64,000 bases of DNA from HGM04593 sp045636125 (GCA_045636125.1 JAZTWX010000026.1:65070-129069), one strand, 5' to 3'; positions 1-8,890 are shown, numbered from the stretch's first letter. Notes: generated from the letters alone by a model not told the origin. Program-made: numbers and translations.

Positions 1-1347
1 ACACCCAAACGCCTGAAGAGCTACCGCACAGGCAAGCCCGACTATGCGTTGGAGCGACTCTATTTCCAGTTCGGCCGTTACCTGCTCATTTCGAGCTCAC
101 GCCCCGGAAATATGCCCGCCAACCTGCAGGGTATGTGGCACAACAACGTAGACGGCCCCTGGCGAGTTGACTACCACAACAACATTAACCTGCAAATGAA
201 CTACTGGCCCGCCTGCGCCACCAACCTTGGCGAGTGTATGATTCCGCTGGTAGATTTTATAAAGACACTTGTGAAGCCAGGCCAGGTTACAGCAAAATCT
301 TATTTTGGTGCAAGAGGCTGGACCGCAAGCATTTCGAGCAACATATTCGGCTTCACAGCACCGCTCATAAGCCAGGATATGTCGTGGAACTTCAACCCTA
401 TGGCCGGCCCGTGGCTCGCAACACACGTCTGGGACTACTACGACTACACACGCGACAAGAAATTCCTCAAAGAGACAGGTTATGAGATTATAAAGAGCAG
501 TGCAATTTTTGCAACCGACTATTTGTGGAAGAGAGAAGATGGCAGCTACACAGCCGCTCCCTCCACCTCGCCCGAGCACGGCCCCATTGACCAGGGAGCA
601 ACCTTTGTCCACGCCGTTGTACGCGAAATTCTGCTCGATGCCATTGCCGCAGCAAAGACTCTGGGCACAGACAAGAAGCTGCGCACCGAGTGGCAGAATG
701 TGCTCGACAACCTTGTACCCTACCAGACAGGCCGCTACGGCCAGCTTATGGAGTGGAGCAAGGACATTGACGACCCCAAAGACCAGCACCGCCACGTAAA
801 CCACCTTTTCGGCCTGCACCCCGGACACACAATTTCTCCTGTGACAACACCCGACCTTGCCGAGGCATCGAAGATTGTGCTTGTGCACCGCGGCGACGGC
901 GCAACAGGCTGGAGTATGGGTTGGAAGCTCAACCAATGGGCCCGTTTGCACGACGGCAACCACGCATACACCCTCTTCGGCAACCTCCTGAAGAACGGTA
1001 CACTCGACAACCTGTGGGACACTCACGCCCCCTTCCAGATAGACGGTAACTTCGGCGGTACAGCCGGTATCACCGAAATGCTTATGCAGAGCCACATGGG
1101 CTTTATACACATTTTGCCCGCCCTACCCGATGCCTGGAGCGAGGGAGAGGTTAAAGGTATATGCGCAAAAGGCGGCTTTGAGCTCTCTATCAAATGGAAC
1201 GAGGGCAAGCTAACCGAGATTATTGTAAAATCGAACAGCGGCGAAAAGTGCAACCTGCGCTACGGCAACAGCACACTCTCGTTCGGCACTAAGAAGGGCA
1301 AGAGCTACAAGATTGTGCTTGCCGGCAACAGACTGAAAAAGGCTTGA
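1..1347 (+). CDS. GH95 alpha-L-fucosidase, C-terminal part (5' end outside window)
   Basis: The reading frame is open from the first base of the window, so this is the C-terminal part of a longer gene; no start is visible. The protein matches the GH95 inverting alpha-L-fucosidase (occasionally galactosidase) family, which removes terminal fucose from host or plant glycans. The family's catalytic residues are recognisable: the NIN asparagine pair at 181-189, the SPEHG motif with its Glu at 574-576, and the QIDGNFGG motif with its Asp at 1042-1044. A C-terminal beta domain follows. GH95 proteins are usually about 750-800 residues, so roughly 300-350 residues lie upstream. A nuclease gene starts 9 bases after the stop, suggesting cotranscription. 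The family call is firm; the exact linkage cleaved is not known. Confidence 0.93.
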   Translation, partial: TPKRLKSYRTGKPDYALERLYFQFGRYLLISSSRPGNMPANLQGMWHNNVDGPWRVDYHNNINLQMNYWPACATNLGECMIPLVDFIKTLVKPGQVTAKSYFGARGWTASISSNIFGFTAPLISQDMSWNFNPMAGPWLATHVWDYYDYTRDKKFLKETGYEIIKSSAIFATDYLWKREDGSYTAAPSTSPEHGPIDQGATFVHAVVREILLDAIAAAKTLGTDKKLRTEWQNVLDNLVPYQTGRYGQLMEWSKDIDDPKDQHRHVNHLFGLHPGHTISPVTTPDLAEASKIVLVHRGDGATGWSMGWKLNQWARLHDGNHAYTLFGNLLKNGTLDNLWDTHAPFQIDGNFGGTAGITEMLMQSHMGFIHILPALPDAWSEGEVKGICAKGGFELSIKWNEGKLTEIIVKSNSGEKCNLRYGNSTLSFGTKKGKSYKIVLAGNRLKKA

Positions 1348-1356
1348 TAAAGAACG

Positions 1357-2157
1357 ATGGCCAAAAGGAAAAAGAAAAGCAACAGTTTTTCGGCACTCAT
1401 AGTGTTGCTGCTCGGTGCAGCAGCCGTGTGGCTGTATGAACAGCAACCGGGCAGCAACGCAGTGGGAGCTACAAGCGACCTGCACGTTGCACAGCTCACG
1501 AACGGCAACGGGCAGCTTGTGGAACACAAAGGATACACCCTTTGCTACAACAACAGCACCCGCAACGCCCACTGGGTGGGCTATGAGCTCACCGACGAGG
1601 AGGCGCAAGGCGTGGTTGAGCGCGGCGAGAATTTCTGCTGCGACCCCCTTGTACGCGGCGCACAGGCAACCGACGACGATTATCGCGGGTCGGGCTGGGA
1701 CAGAGGACACCTTGCTCCCGCCGCCGATATGAAGTGGAGCAAAGAGGCTATGGACGAGAGTTTCTACCTGAGCAACGTGTCGCCACAGAACAGGAACCTC
1801 AACCGTGGAGTGTGGAAGAAGCTCGAAGAGCTGTGCCGCGACAAGGCCGAGCTTTATGGCCGCATTGTAATTGTAACAGGCCCGGTATTCTACAGCGACC
1901 GCCCCAAGACCATCGGGAAGAAGCGTGTGGCAGTGCCCGACGCCTTTTTCAAGGTACTCTTGAGCGACTACAACGGCACTTACCGCACAATTGGCTTTTT
2001 AATGGAGAACAAGGCGGGCAAGAAAGGGCTTAAAGAGTATGCAAAAAGCGTAGACGAAATTGAAGAGATAACAGGCATTGACTTTTTCAGCGCCCTGCCC
2101 GACGATACCGAGGAGCGGGTGGAAAAAGCATACAGCACAGCCTTCTGGGGTATATGA
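1357..2157 (+). CDS. DNA/RNA non-specific endonuclease, membrane-anchored or secreted
   Basis: The 266-residue protein is a beta-beta-alpha-metal nuclease of the NucA/Serratia type, which cleaves DNA and RNA without sequence preference. A Lys-rich start followed by a hydrophobic stretch (about residues 11-26) looks like a signal anchor or uncleaved signal, so it should act outside the cytoplasm. The catalytic DRGH motif is at 115-118 (His118), and the Mg-binding Asn149 and the Glu157 of the N-x(7)-E pattern are present, so it should be active. It lies 9 bases after the GH95 gene and converges on a thioredoxin-like gene. Nutrient scavenging from extracellular DNA is a reasonable role but is inferred. 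Confidence 0.92.
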   Translation: MAKRKKKSNSFSALIVLLLGAAAVWLYEQQPGSNAVGATSDLHVAQLTNGNGQLVEHKGYTLCYNNSTRNAHWVGYELTDEEAQGVVERGENFCCDPLVRGAQATDDDYRGSGWDRGHLAPAADMKWSKEAMDESFYLSNVSPQNRNLNRGVWKKLEELCRDKAELYGRIVIVTGPVFYSDRPKTIGKKRVAVPDAFFKVLLSDYNGTYRTIGFLMENKAGKKGLKEYAKSVDEIEEITGIDFFSALPDDTEERVEKAYSTAFWGI

Positions 2158-2204
2158 TGCCCCAAAAAGGCTGCAAACTGCTGCCCGTTACCCACTCGAC
2201 CGAC

Positions 2205-2558
2205 CTAAAGGAGCTTGTCCACAAGCTCCTTTAATTGTGTCTTGGGCATTGCACCGGCAAAATGCTGCACAGCGCCACCGGGCGAAAAGAGAACAAGGGT
2301 GGGAATTGAGCGCACACCGAAAAATGTTGCAAGAGCACTCTCCTTTTCAACATCCACTTTGTAAAAATCGACCTTTTCACCGTAATAATCGGAAAGTTCT
2401 TCCACCAACGGCGAGAGCTGGCGGCAAGGTGCGCACCACGATGCGTAAAAGTCGACAACCGCAGGCCTTTTTCCCGTAAATTTCAGTTCGGAGAGGCGCG
2501 AGGGGATGTGCGCCACCCTCTCCTCGAAAAGTTCTTTTGTCAAATTGATAGTTGCCAT
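2205..2558 (-). CDS. thioredoxin-family protein
   Basis: This 117-residue single-domain thioredoxin carries the redox motif WCAPC (Cys42 and Cys45) and the cis-proline loop SIPT (Pro86), the two hallmarks of a working thiol-disulfide oxidoreductase. There is no signal peptide, so it is presumably cytoplasmic. The ATG at 2558 is preferred over an in-frame TTG at 2576 because a weak AGG-type ribosome site sits just upstream of it and the domain starts right after it. The last codons lie inside a 13-bp inverted repeat shared with the converging nuclease gene. It could be the housekeeping thioredoxin or one of several paralogues; the window does not decide this. Confidence 0.88.
   Translation of the reverse strand: MATINLTKELFEERVAHIPSRLSELKFTGKRPAVVDFYASWCAPCRQLSPLVEELSDYYGEKVDFYKVDVEKESALATFFGVRSIPTLVLFSPGGAVQHFAGAMPKTQLKELVDKLL
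2206..2233. terminator. 13-bp inverted repeat between convergent genes, overlapping the thioredoxin stop
   Basis: The arms at 2206-2218 and 2221-2233 are perfectly complementary with a 2-base loop. The structure covers the final codons of the thioredoxin gene and lies about 50 bases past the nuclease stop. There is no long T run on either side, so it may act as a processing barrier or weak terminator rather than a classical intrinsic terminator. Confidence 0.45.
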
Positions 2559-2668
2559 AAAACCTACATTTTGCAAGAGTTAAACATTGTGCCCGCACAG
2601 GCAAGCTGCCTACATAACAAAAAAGTGCACACGATTTTTGCAAAAGCGTGCAAATTAAAGGTCGCTTT

Positions 2669-2700
2669 TTTGATACTTTAATTAGTTTAAAGTATTTTAG
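2669..2700 (+). promoter_or_regulatory. putative Bacteroidota-type promoter for the DASS/porin/GH84 unit
   Basis: TTTG at 2669-2672 is followed after 20 bases by TATTTTAG at 2693-2700, seven of eight matches to the Bacteroidota -7 consensus TAnnTTTG, with normal spacing. Transcription would start about 25 bases upstream of the transporter ATG. This is pattern matching only. Confidence 0.5.
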
Positions 2701-2732
2701 CAAACGTAATTGCACAAATACAGCAAAAAAAG

Positions 2733-4214
2733 ATGGAAACAGCACAACAACGCAGCAACCTCTGGCGACTCATAAAAAGATATAACCGCTACATTAGAGT
2801 TACTCTTGTATCGCTCCTCGCAATAATTCTGGCGACAATCCCCACTACGGCCTACGGCATCGAGGGGCTCACCGTTGTACAGCAAAGAGTTATCGCAATT
2901 TTCATATGGGCCGCGCTTATGTGGATACAGGAGGCTGTGCCCGCATGGACAACATCGCTGCTCATTATAGTGATTTCGCTGCTCACAATATCGAACAGCG
3001 CAATTACCCCGCTCATAAGCGGGCTCGACGAGGTGAGCCGCAGCCAGCTGGTGAGCTACAAGGCCATTATGAACACTTTTGCCGACCAGACGATAATGCT
3101 CTTTATGGGAGGATTTGTGCTTGCGCTTGTGGCATCGAAAAGCGGAGTAGACATCACCCTTGCCAGAGCAATGCTAAAACCATTCGGTTCAAAGCCCTAC
3201 ACGGTGCTTTTCGGTTTCATACTGGTTACTGCAATATTTTCGATGTTCGTGAGCAACACGGCAACAGCCGCAATGATGCTCACCTTCCTTGCCCCCGTGC
3301 TCAAATCGTTCCCCAAAGAGGAAAAAGGTTGCGCCGCACTTGCGCTTGCAATACCCATAGGCGCGAACATAGGCGGCATTGCCACTCCCATAGGCACCCC
3401 GCCCAACGGCATTGCGCTGGGTTACCTGAACGACACTGCGGGGCTCAACATGGGTATAGGGTTCGGCGACTGGATGATGGTGATGACACCGCTAATGCTT
3501 GTAATTCTCATTATCTCCTGGGTGCTGTTGAGGATTTTTCACCCCTTCACTGCCAAAAAGATTCACCTGAACATACAGGGCGGCGCAAAGAAAGGGTGGC
3601 GCACGTACGTTATTTACGCAACGCTTGCTGTGACAATTCTCCTGTGGATGTTCGAGAAACTTGTGGGAATAAATTCCTACGTTGTTGCTCTCATCCCTGT
3701 GGGAGTGTTCTCAATTACACGCATAATAAAGTCTAAAGACCTTAAGGAAATTGATTGGGCCTGCCTGTGGATGGTTGCCGGCGGCTTTGCGCTGGGCGTT
3801 GCAATGGACAAGACCGGCCTTGCAAGCACCCTTGTGAAGGCTATTCCCTTTAATGAGTGGCCCGTGCTTGTGGTGATGATTGGCGGCGGACTTATATGCT
3901 GGCTGCTATCGACATTCATTTCGAACTCGGCTGCAACTGCGCTTATGGTGCCCATTCTGGCCGCTGTGGGTAAAGGTATGGGCCCGGCGCTGGGAGAATA
4001 TGGCGGAGTGGGCACGCTGCTCATAGGTATTGCCCTGTCGGCCTCTTTTGCAATGTCGCTGCCCATAAGCACCCCGCCCAATGCCATTGCCCACTCAACA
4101 GGGCTCATCAAATCGTCGCAGATGCTACGCGTGGGGCTTATTATTGGCGCAATATCCCTTACGTTGGGATATGCGCTCATTATAACCGTTGGAAAGACCG
4201 GATTTTTTGCTTGA
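2733..4214 (+). CDS. DASS/SLC13-family anion:sodium symporter
   Basis: This 493-residue multi-spanning inner-membrane protein belongs to the divalent anion:Na+ symporter family (dicarboxylates, citrate, sulfate). The two family signatures that bind sodium and substrate are present as SNT at 174-176 and SNS at 397-399, each in the expected inverted-repeat half, together with an ATPIGTPPN loop near 218-225 and a second TPPN loop near the C-terminus. A soluble Lys-rich N-terminus of about 20 residues precedes the first membrane segment. The porin gene starts 24 bases downstream and GH84 follows, so the three are probably one transcript. Substrate cannot be assigned; C4-dicarboxylates are the commonest substrates in the family. 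Confidence 0.9.
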   Translation: METAQQRSNLWRLIKRYNRYIRVTLVSLLAIILATIPTTAYGIEGLTVVQQRVIAIFIWAALMWIQEAVPAWTTSLLIIVISLLTISNSAITPLISGLDEVSRSQLVSYKAIMNTFADQTIMLFMGGFVLALVASKSGVDITLARAMLKPFGSKPYTVLFGFILVTAIFSMFVSNTATAAMMLTFLAPVLKSFPKEEKGCAALALAIPIGANIGGIATPIGTPPNGIALGYLNDTAGLNMGIGFGDWMMVMTPLMLVILIISWVLLRIFHPFTAKKIHLNIQGGAKKGWRTYVIYATLAVTILLWMFEKLVGINSYVVALIPVGVFSITRIIKSKDLKEIDWACLWMVAGGFALGVAMDKTGLASTLVKAIPFNEWPVLVVMIGGGLICWLLSTFISNSAATALMVPILAAVGKGMGPALGEYGGVGTLLIGIALSASFAMSLPISTPPNAIAHSTGLIKSSQMLRVGLIIGAISLTLGYALIITVGKTGFFA

Positions 4215-4238
4215 CAAATAACACACAACATAATTTTT

Positions 4239-5507
4239 ATGAAAAAAGTATTTTTATTTGCCGCGCTGATAGGTTTTGCGTTGGGCGGCTACGCACAGGA
4301 GAAGAAAATAACCATAAAGCCTTATGGTTTCATTAGAAATTACGCCTGCTTCGATACACGCGAAAGCTACACATCGAACAGCGAGCAGTTCTACTATATG
4401 CCGCTCGACAAGGACGAGGACGTTAATGGAAAGGACCTCAACGAGAACCCCAATATGATGCTGCTGAGCATCACCACCCGTTTGGGACTCAACATCACAG
4501 GCCCCGAGTTCCTGGGCTCAAAGACATCGGCGAAGATTGAGGCCGACTTTGCAGGCTTCGGCACAAGCAACACAGTGTTGCGCATACGCCAGGCTTACGC
4601 AAAAATGGCGTGGGAGAAACAGGATGTGCTTGTGGGACAGGCGTGGCACCCTATGATGGGTGATATGATGCCCGACGTCTTCACGCTGGAGACAGGAGCA
4701 CCCTTCACACCCTTCAGCCGCACACCGCAGGTGCGTTACAACTACAACAACGGCAAATACACATTCACAGCGACAGCGCTCTACCAGTATCAGTACACAT
4801 CGTACGGCCCCAACGCCGAGGATGGAGCCAACTATGGAAAATCGACCGGCAGCTTCGACTTTGCACGCAACGCCGTTGTACCCGAAATGTACCTGCAGTT
4901 TATGTACAAAGGCGACAAATTCCAGGGAGGTGTGGGCGTTGACTACCTTACACTCAAGCCCCGTACAAAGGCAAAGACAGCAGAGGGCGACTGGATAAAG
5001 GTTGACGAGAGCATAGGCACAGCTTCGGCAACAGCGTTTGCATCGTACAAGGACGGTAACTGGGGCATCAAAGGCCGTGTAACATATGCCGAAAACGCTT
5101 CTCACCTGTCGATGATAAGCGGATACGCAATTACAAAGATTGACGAGGAGACCGGCGAGCAGGAGTACAGCCCCTTGCGCAGCATTGCCGCCTGGGTAGA
5201 TGTTACATACAAGCAGAAACTAGAGAAAGGCTCGCTCACATACTGCCTCTTTGCAGGATACACCAAGAACCTGGGTTGCGCCAACGAGATTGTCGACTCA
5301 AACATCTATATGCGCGGCAAAAAGAACGCGGGATACATTTGGCGCGTGGCACCCAGCATCCTCTACACACACAACGCAATGCAGATTGGTGTTGAGTACA
5401 ACCCCACTACCGTAAACTACGGAACAGCCGACAACTATTACAGAATAGACGGAACACACGCTGTTACCAACCACCGTGTGTGCGCAATGCTGAAATATAA
5501 TTTCTAA
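4239..5507 (+). CDS. outer-membrane beta-barrel protein, porin-like
   Basis: The 422-residue protein starts with a clear signal peptide (MKKVFLF..., cleavage after GGYAQ near residue 20). The rest alternates polar and aromatic residues in strands typical of a beta-barrel and ends in a Phe (KYNF), the usual outer-membrane insertion signal. It resembles the DcaP/porin-type proteins of Bacteroidota seen beside anion transporters. The start is fixed by the signal peptide. It sits between the DASS transporter and GH84, so it may carry the same substrate across the outer membrane; that is inferred from position only. There are no SusC/SusD features such as a TonB box or plug. Confidence 0.75.
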   Translation: MKKVFLFAALIGFALGGYAQEKKITIKPYGFIRNYACFDTRESYTSNSEQFYYMPLDKDEDVNGKDLNENPNMMLLSITTRLGLNITGPEFLGSKTSAKIEADFAGFGTSNTVLRIRQAYAKMAWEKQDVLVGQAWHPMMGDMMPDVFTLETGAPFTPFSRTPQVRYNYNNGKYTFTATALYQYQYTSYGPNAEDGANYGKSTGSFDFARNAVVPEMYLQFMYKGDKFQGGVGVDYLTLKPRTKAKTAEGDWIKVDESIGTASATAFASYKDGNWGIKGRVTYAENASHLSMISGYAITKIDEETGEQEYSPLRSIAAWVDVTYKQKLEKGSLTYCLFAGYTKNLGCANEIVDSNIYMRGKKNAGYIWRVAPSILYTHNAMQIGVEYNPTTVNYGTADNYYRIDGTHAVTNHRVCAMLKYNF

Positions 5508-5525
5508 ACATAAAAACAAACGACT

Positions 5526-7751
5526 ATGAACAAGAAAATTTTTCTTTTAGGCATTTTGCTTATAGCCGCATTATGCACAGTACAGGCCGGTTATTGGTCG
5601 CAGAATCCCCGGTACAAAAAGATTTTGTGGGCACCCGGCGAGGTGGAGTGCAATGTTCCCGCTCAGTGGAGCGTGGTTGCTGCCAACAAATATATGGACG
5701 GCTACATAGGTGAGGCCATCAAGCTTGCTAAGCCCGAGATTGCCCCCAAACAGAAGTTCAAGGTTACTCTTGGTGTGAAGGGCGACAAGGAGGTGAGAAA
5801 ATACAAGAAATTCATCCCCAACCAGGCCGAGGGTTACTATCTCAAAGTATCGCAGGACGGTGTGGTTGTTGCAGGTAGCGACGAGCGCGGTCTCTTCTAT
5901 GGTATACAGTCGCTCATACGCGAAATGGAGGGCGGAACATACCAGGAGGTTGCCGTTGCCGACTGGCCCGATGTTCCCTTCCGTGGAACGGTGGAGGGTT
6001 TCTACGGCACACCCTGGAGCCACGAGGCACGTTTGAGCCAGCTCGATTTTTATGGCAAGAACAAGATGAACGTGTACATTTACGGCCCCAAGGACGACCC
6101 CTGGCACCGCGACAAATGGCGCGTTCCCTACCCCGAGGCTGAGGCTAAACGCATTGCCGAGCTTGTGGAGGTTGCAAAGAAGAATTACGTTAACTTCTAC
6201 TGGGCCATTCACCCGGGCGTTGACATAAAATGGACACCCGAGGACCGCGACGCTCTTGTTGCAAAGCTCGAAAAGATGTACGACCTTGGCGTGCGCGCCT
6301 TTGCAGTGTTCTTCGATGATATTTGGGGCGAGGGCACAAAAGCCGACAAACAGGCCGAGCTCCTCAACTATGTCGACGACAATTTCATTCAGAAGAAAAA
6401 GGATGTTGCCCCCCTCATTATGTGCCCCACCGAGTACAACCGTGGCTGGGCAAACGAAGAAAAGGGCTACCTGCGCACTCTCGGCTCTACTATGAACCAG
6501 GGCATAGAGATTATGTGGACCGGCAACTCGGTTGTAGCCTGCATAGACAAGGCCACAATGGAGTGGATTAACGAGCGCATACAGCGCAAAGCCTACATCT
6601 GGCTCAACTTCCCCGTGAACGACTTTGTGCGCGACCATATGCTTATGGGCCCCCTCTACGGCAACGGCAAGGACATCGCGCCCCTTGTATCGGGCTTTGT
6701 GAGCAACCCTATGGAGTATGCCGAGACATCAAAGATTTCTCTCTACGGCATTGCCGACTACTGTTGGAATATGGACGCTTACGAATTTGAGCAGAACTGG
6801 GAGAAGAGCCTCCGCAGAATATTGCCCGGCAACTACAAGGCTCTCGAGACTTTTGCACTTTACAACAAGGACCTCGGCCCCAACGGACACGGATTCCGCC
6901 GCGAGGAGGGTGAGGAGCTCAAACCCACTGCCGATGCTGCCATTAATGGCGACAAGGAGGCTGTGGCTGCTCTTGCACAGAAATGCCAGGAGCTGAACCT
7001 CGCTTGCGACCTCTTGCTCACCGACGAGAGCAACCCCCAGCTCATACACGAGTTGCGACCCTGGTTGTTGCAGGGCAAACTGCTTGCCGAGTATGGAAAC
7101 ACTGTGTGCAAAATGAAAGAGGTTGCAGAGAAGAAAACAAAAGAGTATTCTTTCCTCAACTTCGAAAACCTCTACGCACAGGCACGCTCAATCAAGAAGC
7201 AGATGTACGACAACGAGAACAACAAAGCAATGCTCCACCCCTACCAGACAGGTACAAAGCTGGGTACAAAGGTATTGTTGCCCACACTCAACACACTCTT
7301 CACACAAGCTACCGACGCATACAACAGCATTAACGGCACAGAGTTCGACTCTTCGGCCGACTACAACCCCTTCAAGGTGAAATCGACCGTGAAACAGCTT
7401 GCACTGTTGCCCGTGAGCGTTCGTGGCAGCGATGTGACCGTAGCTTCGGCATTGGAGGTTATCAACTGGCAGGACGGTGGCGAGTTTATTGTTGAGAGCG
7501 ACCGCCCCATCACATTCCAGGGTATGGACTTCAACTTCGGCATAAACGGCGTTGCAAAGAACTTCAAACTAGAATTGAAGGTTGGCGACAACTGGCGCGA
7601 GGTATCGCTCCTACACTATTCCGAGAACGACCCCGTTATACACACAGGCAACGAGCTTGGCGGTATGACAGCAAGCGCACTGCGCATCACCAATATAAGC
7701 GGCAGCGAACAGCAGGTTTATTTCAAGAACTTCAAGTTCGTAAAGAGATAA
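5526..7751 (+). CDS. GH84 beta-N-acetylglucosaminidase (O-GlcNAcase/hyaluronidase family)
   Basis: The 741-residue exported enzyme has a signal peptide (residues 1-21), a GH20-like N-terminal domain, a GH84 barrel from about 150 to 440 and C-terminal helical and beta domains. The catalytic Asp pair is at 264-265 in FFDDIWGEG, and the substrate-binding Gly-Phe-Tyr-Gly-Thr-Pro-Trp segment lies at 158-164. Overall length and domain order match the well studied Bacteroides thetaiotaomicron GH84 enzyme. It should release terminal GlcNAc from glycoproteins such as mucin by a substrate-assisted mechanism, in the periplasm or at the surface. It closes the transporter/porin unit and is followed at once by an intrinsic terminator. 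Confidence 0.95.
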   Translation: MNKKIFLLGILLIAALCTVQAGYWSQNPRYKKILWAPGEVECNVPAQWSVVAANKYMDGYIGEAIKLAKPEIAPKQKFKVTLGVKGDKEVRKYKKFIPNQAEGYYLKVSQDGVVVAGSDERGLFYGIQSLIREMEGGTYQEVAVADWPDVPFRGTVEGFYGTPWSHEARLSQLDFYGKNKMNVYIYGPKDDPWHRDKWRVPYPEAEAKRIAELVEVAKKNYVNFYWAIHPGVDIKWTPEDRDALVAKLEKMYDLGVRAFAVFFDDIWGEGTKADKQAELLNYVDDNFIQKKKDVAPLIMCPTEYNRGWANEEKGYLRTLGSTMNQGIEIMWTGNSVVACIDKATMEWINERIQRKAYIWLNFPVNDFVRDHMLMGPLYGNGKDIAPLVSGFVSNPMEYAETSKISLYGIADYCWNMDAYEFEQNWEKSLRRILPGNYKALETFALYNKDLGPNGHGFRREEGEELKPTADAAINGDKEAVAALAQKCQELNLACDLLLTDESNPQLIHELRPWLLQGKLLAEYGNTVCKMKEVAEKKTKEYSFLNFENLYAQARSIKKQMYDNENNKAMLHPYQTGTKLGTKVLLPTLNTLFTQATDAYNSINGTEFDSSADYNPFKVKSTVKQLALLPVSVRGSDVTVASALEVINWQDGGEFIVESDRPITFQGMDFNFGINGVAKNFKLELKVGDNWREVSLLHYSENDPVIHTGNELGGMTASALRITNISGSEQQVYFKNFKFVKR

Positions 7752-7792
7752 CTTCTCGCACACACCAACAACGAAAAACGCCGGGTAATACT
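7744..7792 (+). repeat. 49-bp direct repeat, copy 1 (GH84 3' end plus left half of terminator)
   Basis: This copy contains the last GH84 codons, the stop and the left arm and loop of the terminator. It matches 8607-8655 at 46 of 49 positions. The copy ends exactly at the loop/right-arm boundary of the terminator. Confidence 0.9.
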
Positions 7793-7802
7793 CGGCGTTT
7801 TT
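7774..7802 (+). terminator. intrinsic terminator after GH84
   Basis: A 10-bp stem (7774-7783 with 7793-7802) closes a 9-base loop and runs into a T tract. It begins 22 bases after the GH84 stop. Its left half is duplicated at 8637-8655 without the right arm. Confidence 0.85.
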
Positions 7803-7852
7803 TTGTTTGCAGAAATTAGTATTTTAACAACCTTGTCGCTATATTCGCGATA

Positions 7853-7860
7853 TACTTTTG
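7853..7860 (+). promoter_or_regulatory. putative -7 element (TAnnTTTG) for the exported protein gene
   Basis: TACTTTTG is an exact match to the Bacteroidota -7 consensus. A weak -33 (CTTG at 7832-7835) lies 17 bases upstream, shorter than usual. The bases around and after the element resemble those before the paralogue at 40683, which supports a conserved upstream region. Confidence 0.4.
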
Positions 7861-7941
7861 TGGAAATATAAATATTTACAAAATGGAATTAAAATAAACA
7901 TCGGCACACATTTTGATGATTTATATAGATAACCAACGACT

Positions 7942-8586
7942 ATGAAACGACTAATTTCCGCCGCACTGCTATTCACAGCCCTCACAGTAACCACCACAGC
8001 GCAATATATCCCTGTTGACACGACAAAAATAAAAAAGGCATATAGTGCGCTCGAAAAAGAGCCACAAAACCCACAATTCCAATTGGAGTTTTTCAATGCC
8101 TTCCCTGCTTGCTGGGACGATTTTATTTCTACATATAAATTCTATAACAAGGAAGGGTATGATTTATCAATGTACGACAGCGCTCCGGAACACATAGAAG
8201 CCCTAGGCAATTGTACCACCATTAACGACACTATTTTCTGCAACAGACTTATTTCCCTGTCTGTCGGAGCTTCGCTCGATGCCGACGCGCCCAACTATCT
8301 GCAAGGGTTACTACACCATACAATGTCACAAAAAAACGGTGTACTGTTACACTGTCTATCACAGATAGAAAAAGGACACCAAATGCAGTTCTGGCAATTT
8401 TATTGGTCAAATATAGTAGATGGCAGAAGCGGAGAGCAAGAATTCAAGGTTCTTTACAATATCAACAAAGAGAAATATCCTTGTTTAATGAAAACAATGT
8501 CCATTGCATTTGAATATTTTAATATGGGAATTCTTTTTATGGAAGATTTCAAGCGTACAATGAATTCCAAAAATCTTGAAGAATAG
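7942..8586 (+). CDS. exported protein of unknown family, paralogue A
   Basis: I do not recognise a named domain. The 214-residue protein has a signal peptide (residues 1-20, ending TTTAQ) and a small mixed domain with conserved-looking blocks: a Tyr-x-Pro-Val-Asp-Thr start, an AFPxxW segment near 53, an INDTIxC segment near 94-100 and a GHQMxFWQF segment near 147. A paralogue is encoded at 40683-41378, about 40 percent identical by eye with the same blocks. The gene is visibly more A+T-rich than its neighbours and is bracketed by two copies of the GH84 3' end, so it appears inserted. A nearby toxin-tail fragment makes an orphan immunity or accessory protein possible, but function is unassigned. 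Confidence 0.85.
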   Translation: MKRLISAALLFTALTVTTTAQYIPVDTTKIKKAYSALEKEPQNPQFQLEFFNAFPACWDDFISTYKFYNKEGYDLSMYDSAPEHIEALGNCTTINDTIFCNRLISLSVGASLDADAPNYLQGLLHHTMSQKNGVLLHCLSQIEKGHQMQFWQFYWSNIVDGRSGEQEFKVLYNINKEKYPCLMKTMSIAFEYFNMGILFMEDFKRTMNSKNLEE

Positions 8587-8606
8587 CTTTTACTTTCAGT
8601 TATGGA

Positions 8607-8655
8607 AGAGATAATTTCTCGCACACACCCCCAACGAAAAACGCCGGGTAATACT
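8607..8655 (+). repeat. 49-bp direct repeat, copy 2 (broken terminator half)
   Basis: This copy matches 7744-7792 with three mismatches but stops at the terminator loop; the right arm is replaced by a transposon-end-like sequence. It carries a second, non-coding copy of the GH84 stop region. Confidence 0.9.
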
Positions 8656-8659
8656 GATC

Positions 8660-8678
8660 TGACCCCAAAAAGTTGGAC
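8660..8678. other. transposon-end-like 19-mer
   Basis: TGACCCCAAAAAGTTGGAC resembles the terminal inverted repeats of IS3-family elements as I recall them, and matches 15 of 19 positions of the sequence at 41642-41660. No transposase or second end is nearby, so it is at most a scar. Confidence 0.4.
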
Positions 8679-8680
8679 GG

Positions 8681-8890
8681 ATTAATAAAAGTATTATTGG
8701 TAAAGAGTTCGGTGATGCACACGAGTCAAGTCCCAATAATGACCCAAGAGAAAAAGCTATGGATTTATACAACAATGCCGTGGGGTATTATTTAGGTAAC
8801 CAAGCAATTATAAATAATTGGAGCGAAAAAGAATTATTAAACTACATTATAAAAGCAGCAAACAATGGAAAACTACAAACCGGCCTGTAA
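8681..8890 (+). pseudogene. C-terminal fragment of a polymorphic-toxin-like protein, no start
   Basis: The frame opens after a stop at 8660-8662 and runs about 70 codons to TAA at 8888-8890. There is no start codon before an internal ATG at 8759. The translation from about 8681 carries a DAHE motif (8714-8725) and an MDLYNN-x-VG motif (8759-8785), a combination I associate with the DUF6973-type domain found at the C-terminus of Rhs-like and other polymorphic toxins. Everything upstream of this domain is missing, cut at the transposon-end-like motif. The last 26 bases overlap the ATG of the next gene in another frame, the usual toxin-immunity arrangement. The family call is from memory of motifs and needs a profile search. 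Confidence 0.55.

Noticed and set aside
97..1110. 337-codon reverse-strand open frame under the GH95 gene
   Set aside because: Its translation has no domain character, and the forward strand encodes a clear GH95 enzyme with catalytic motifs; this is a shadow of biased codon use.
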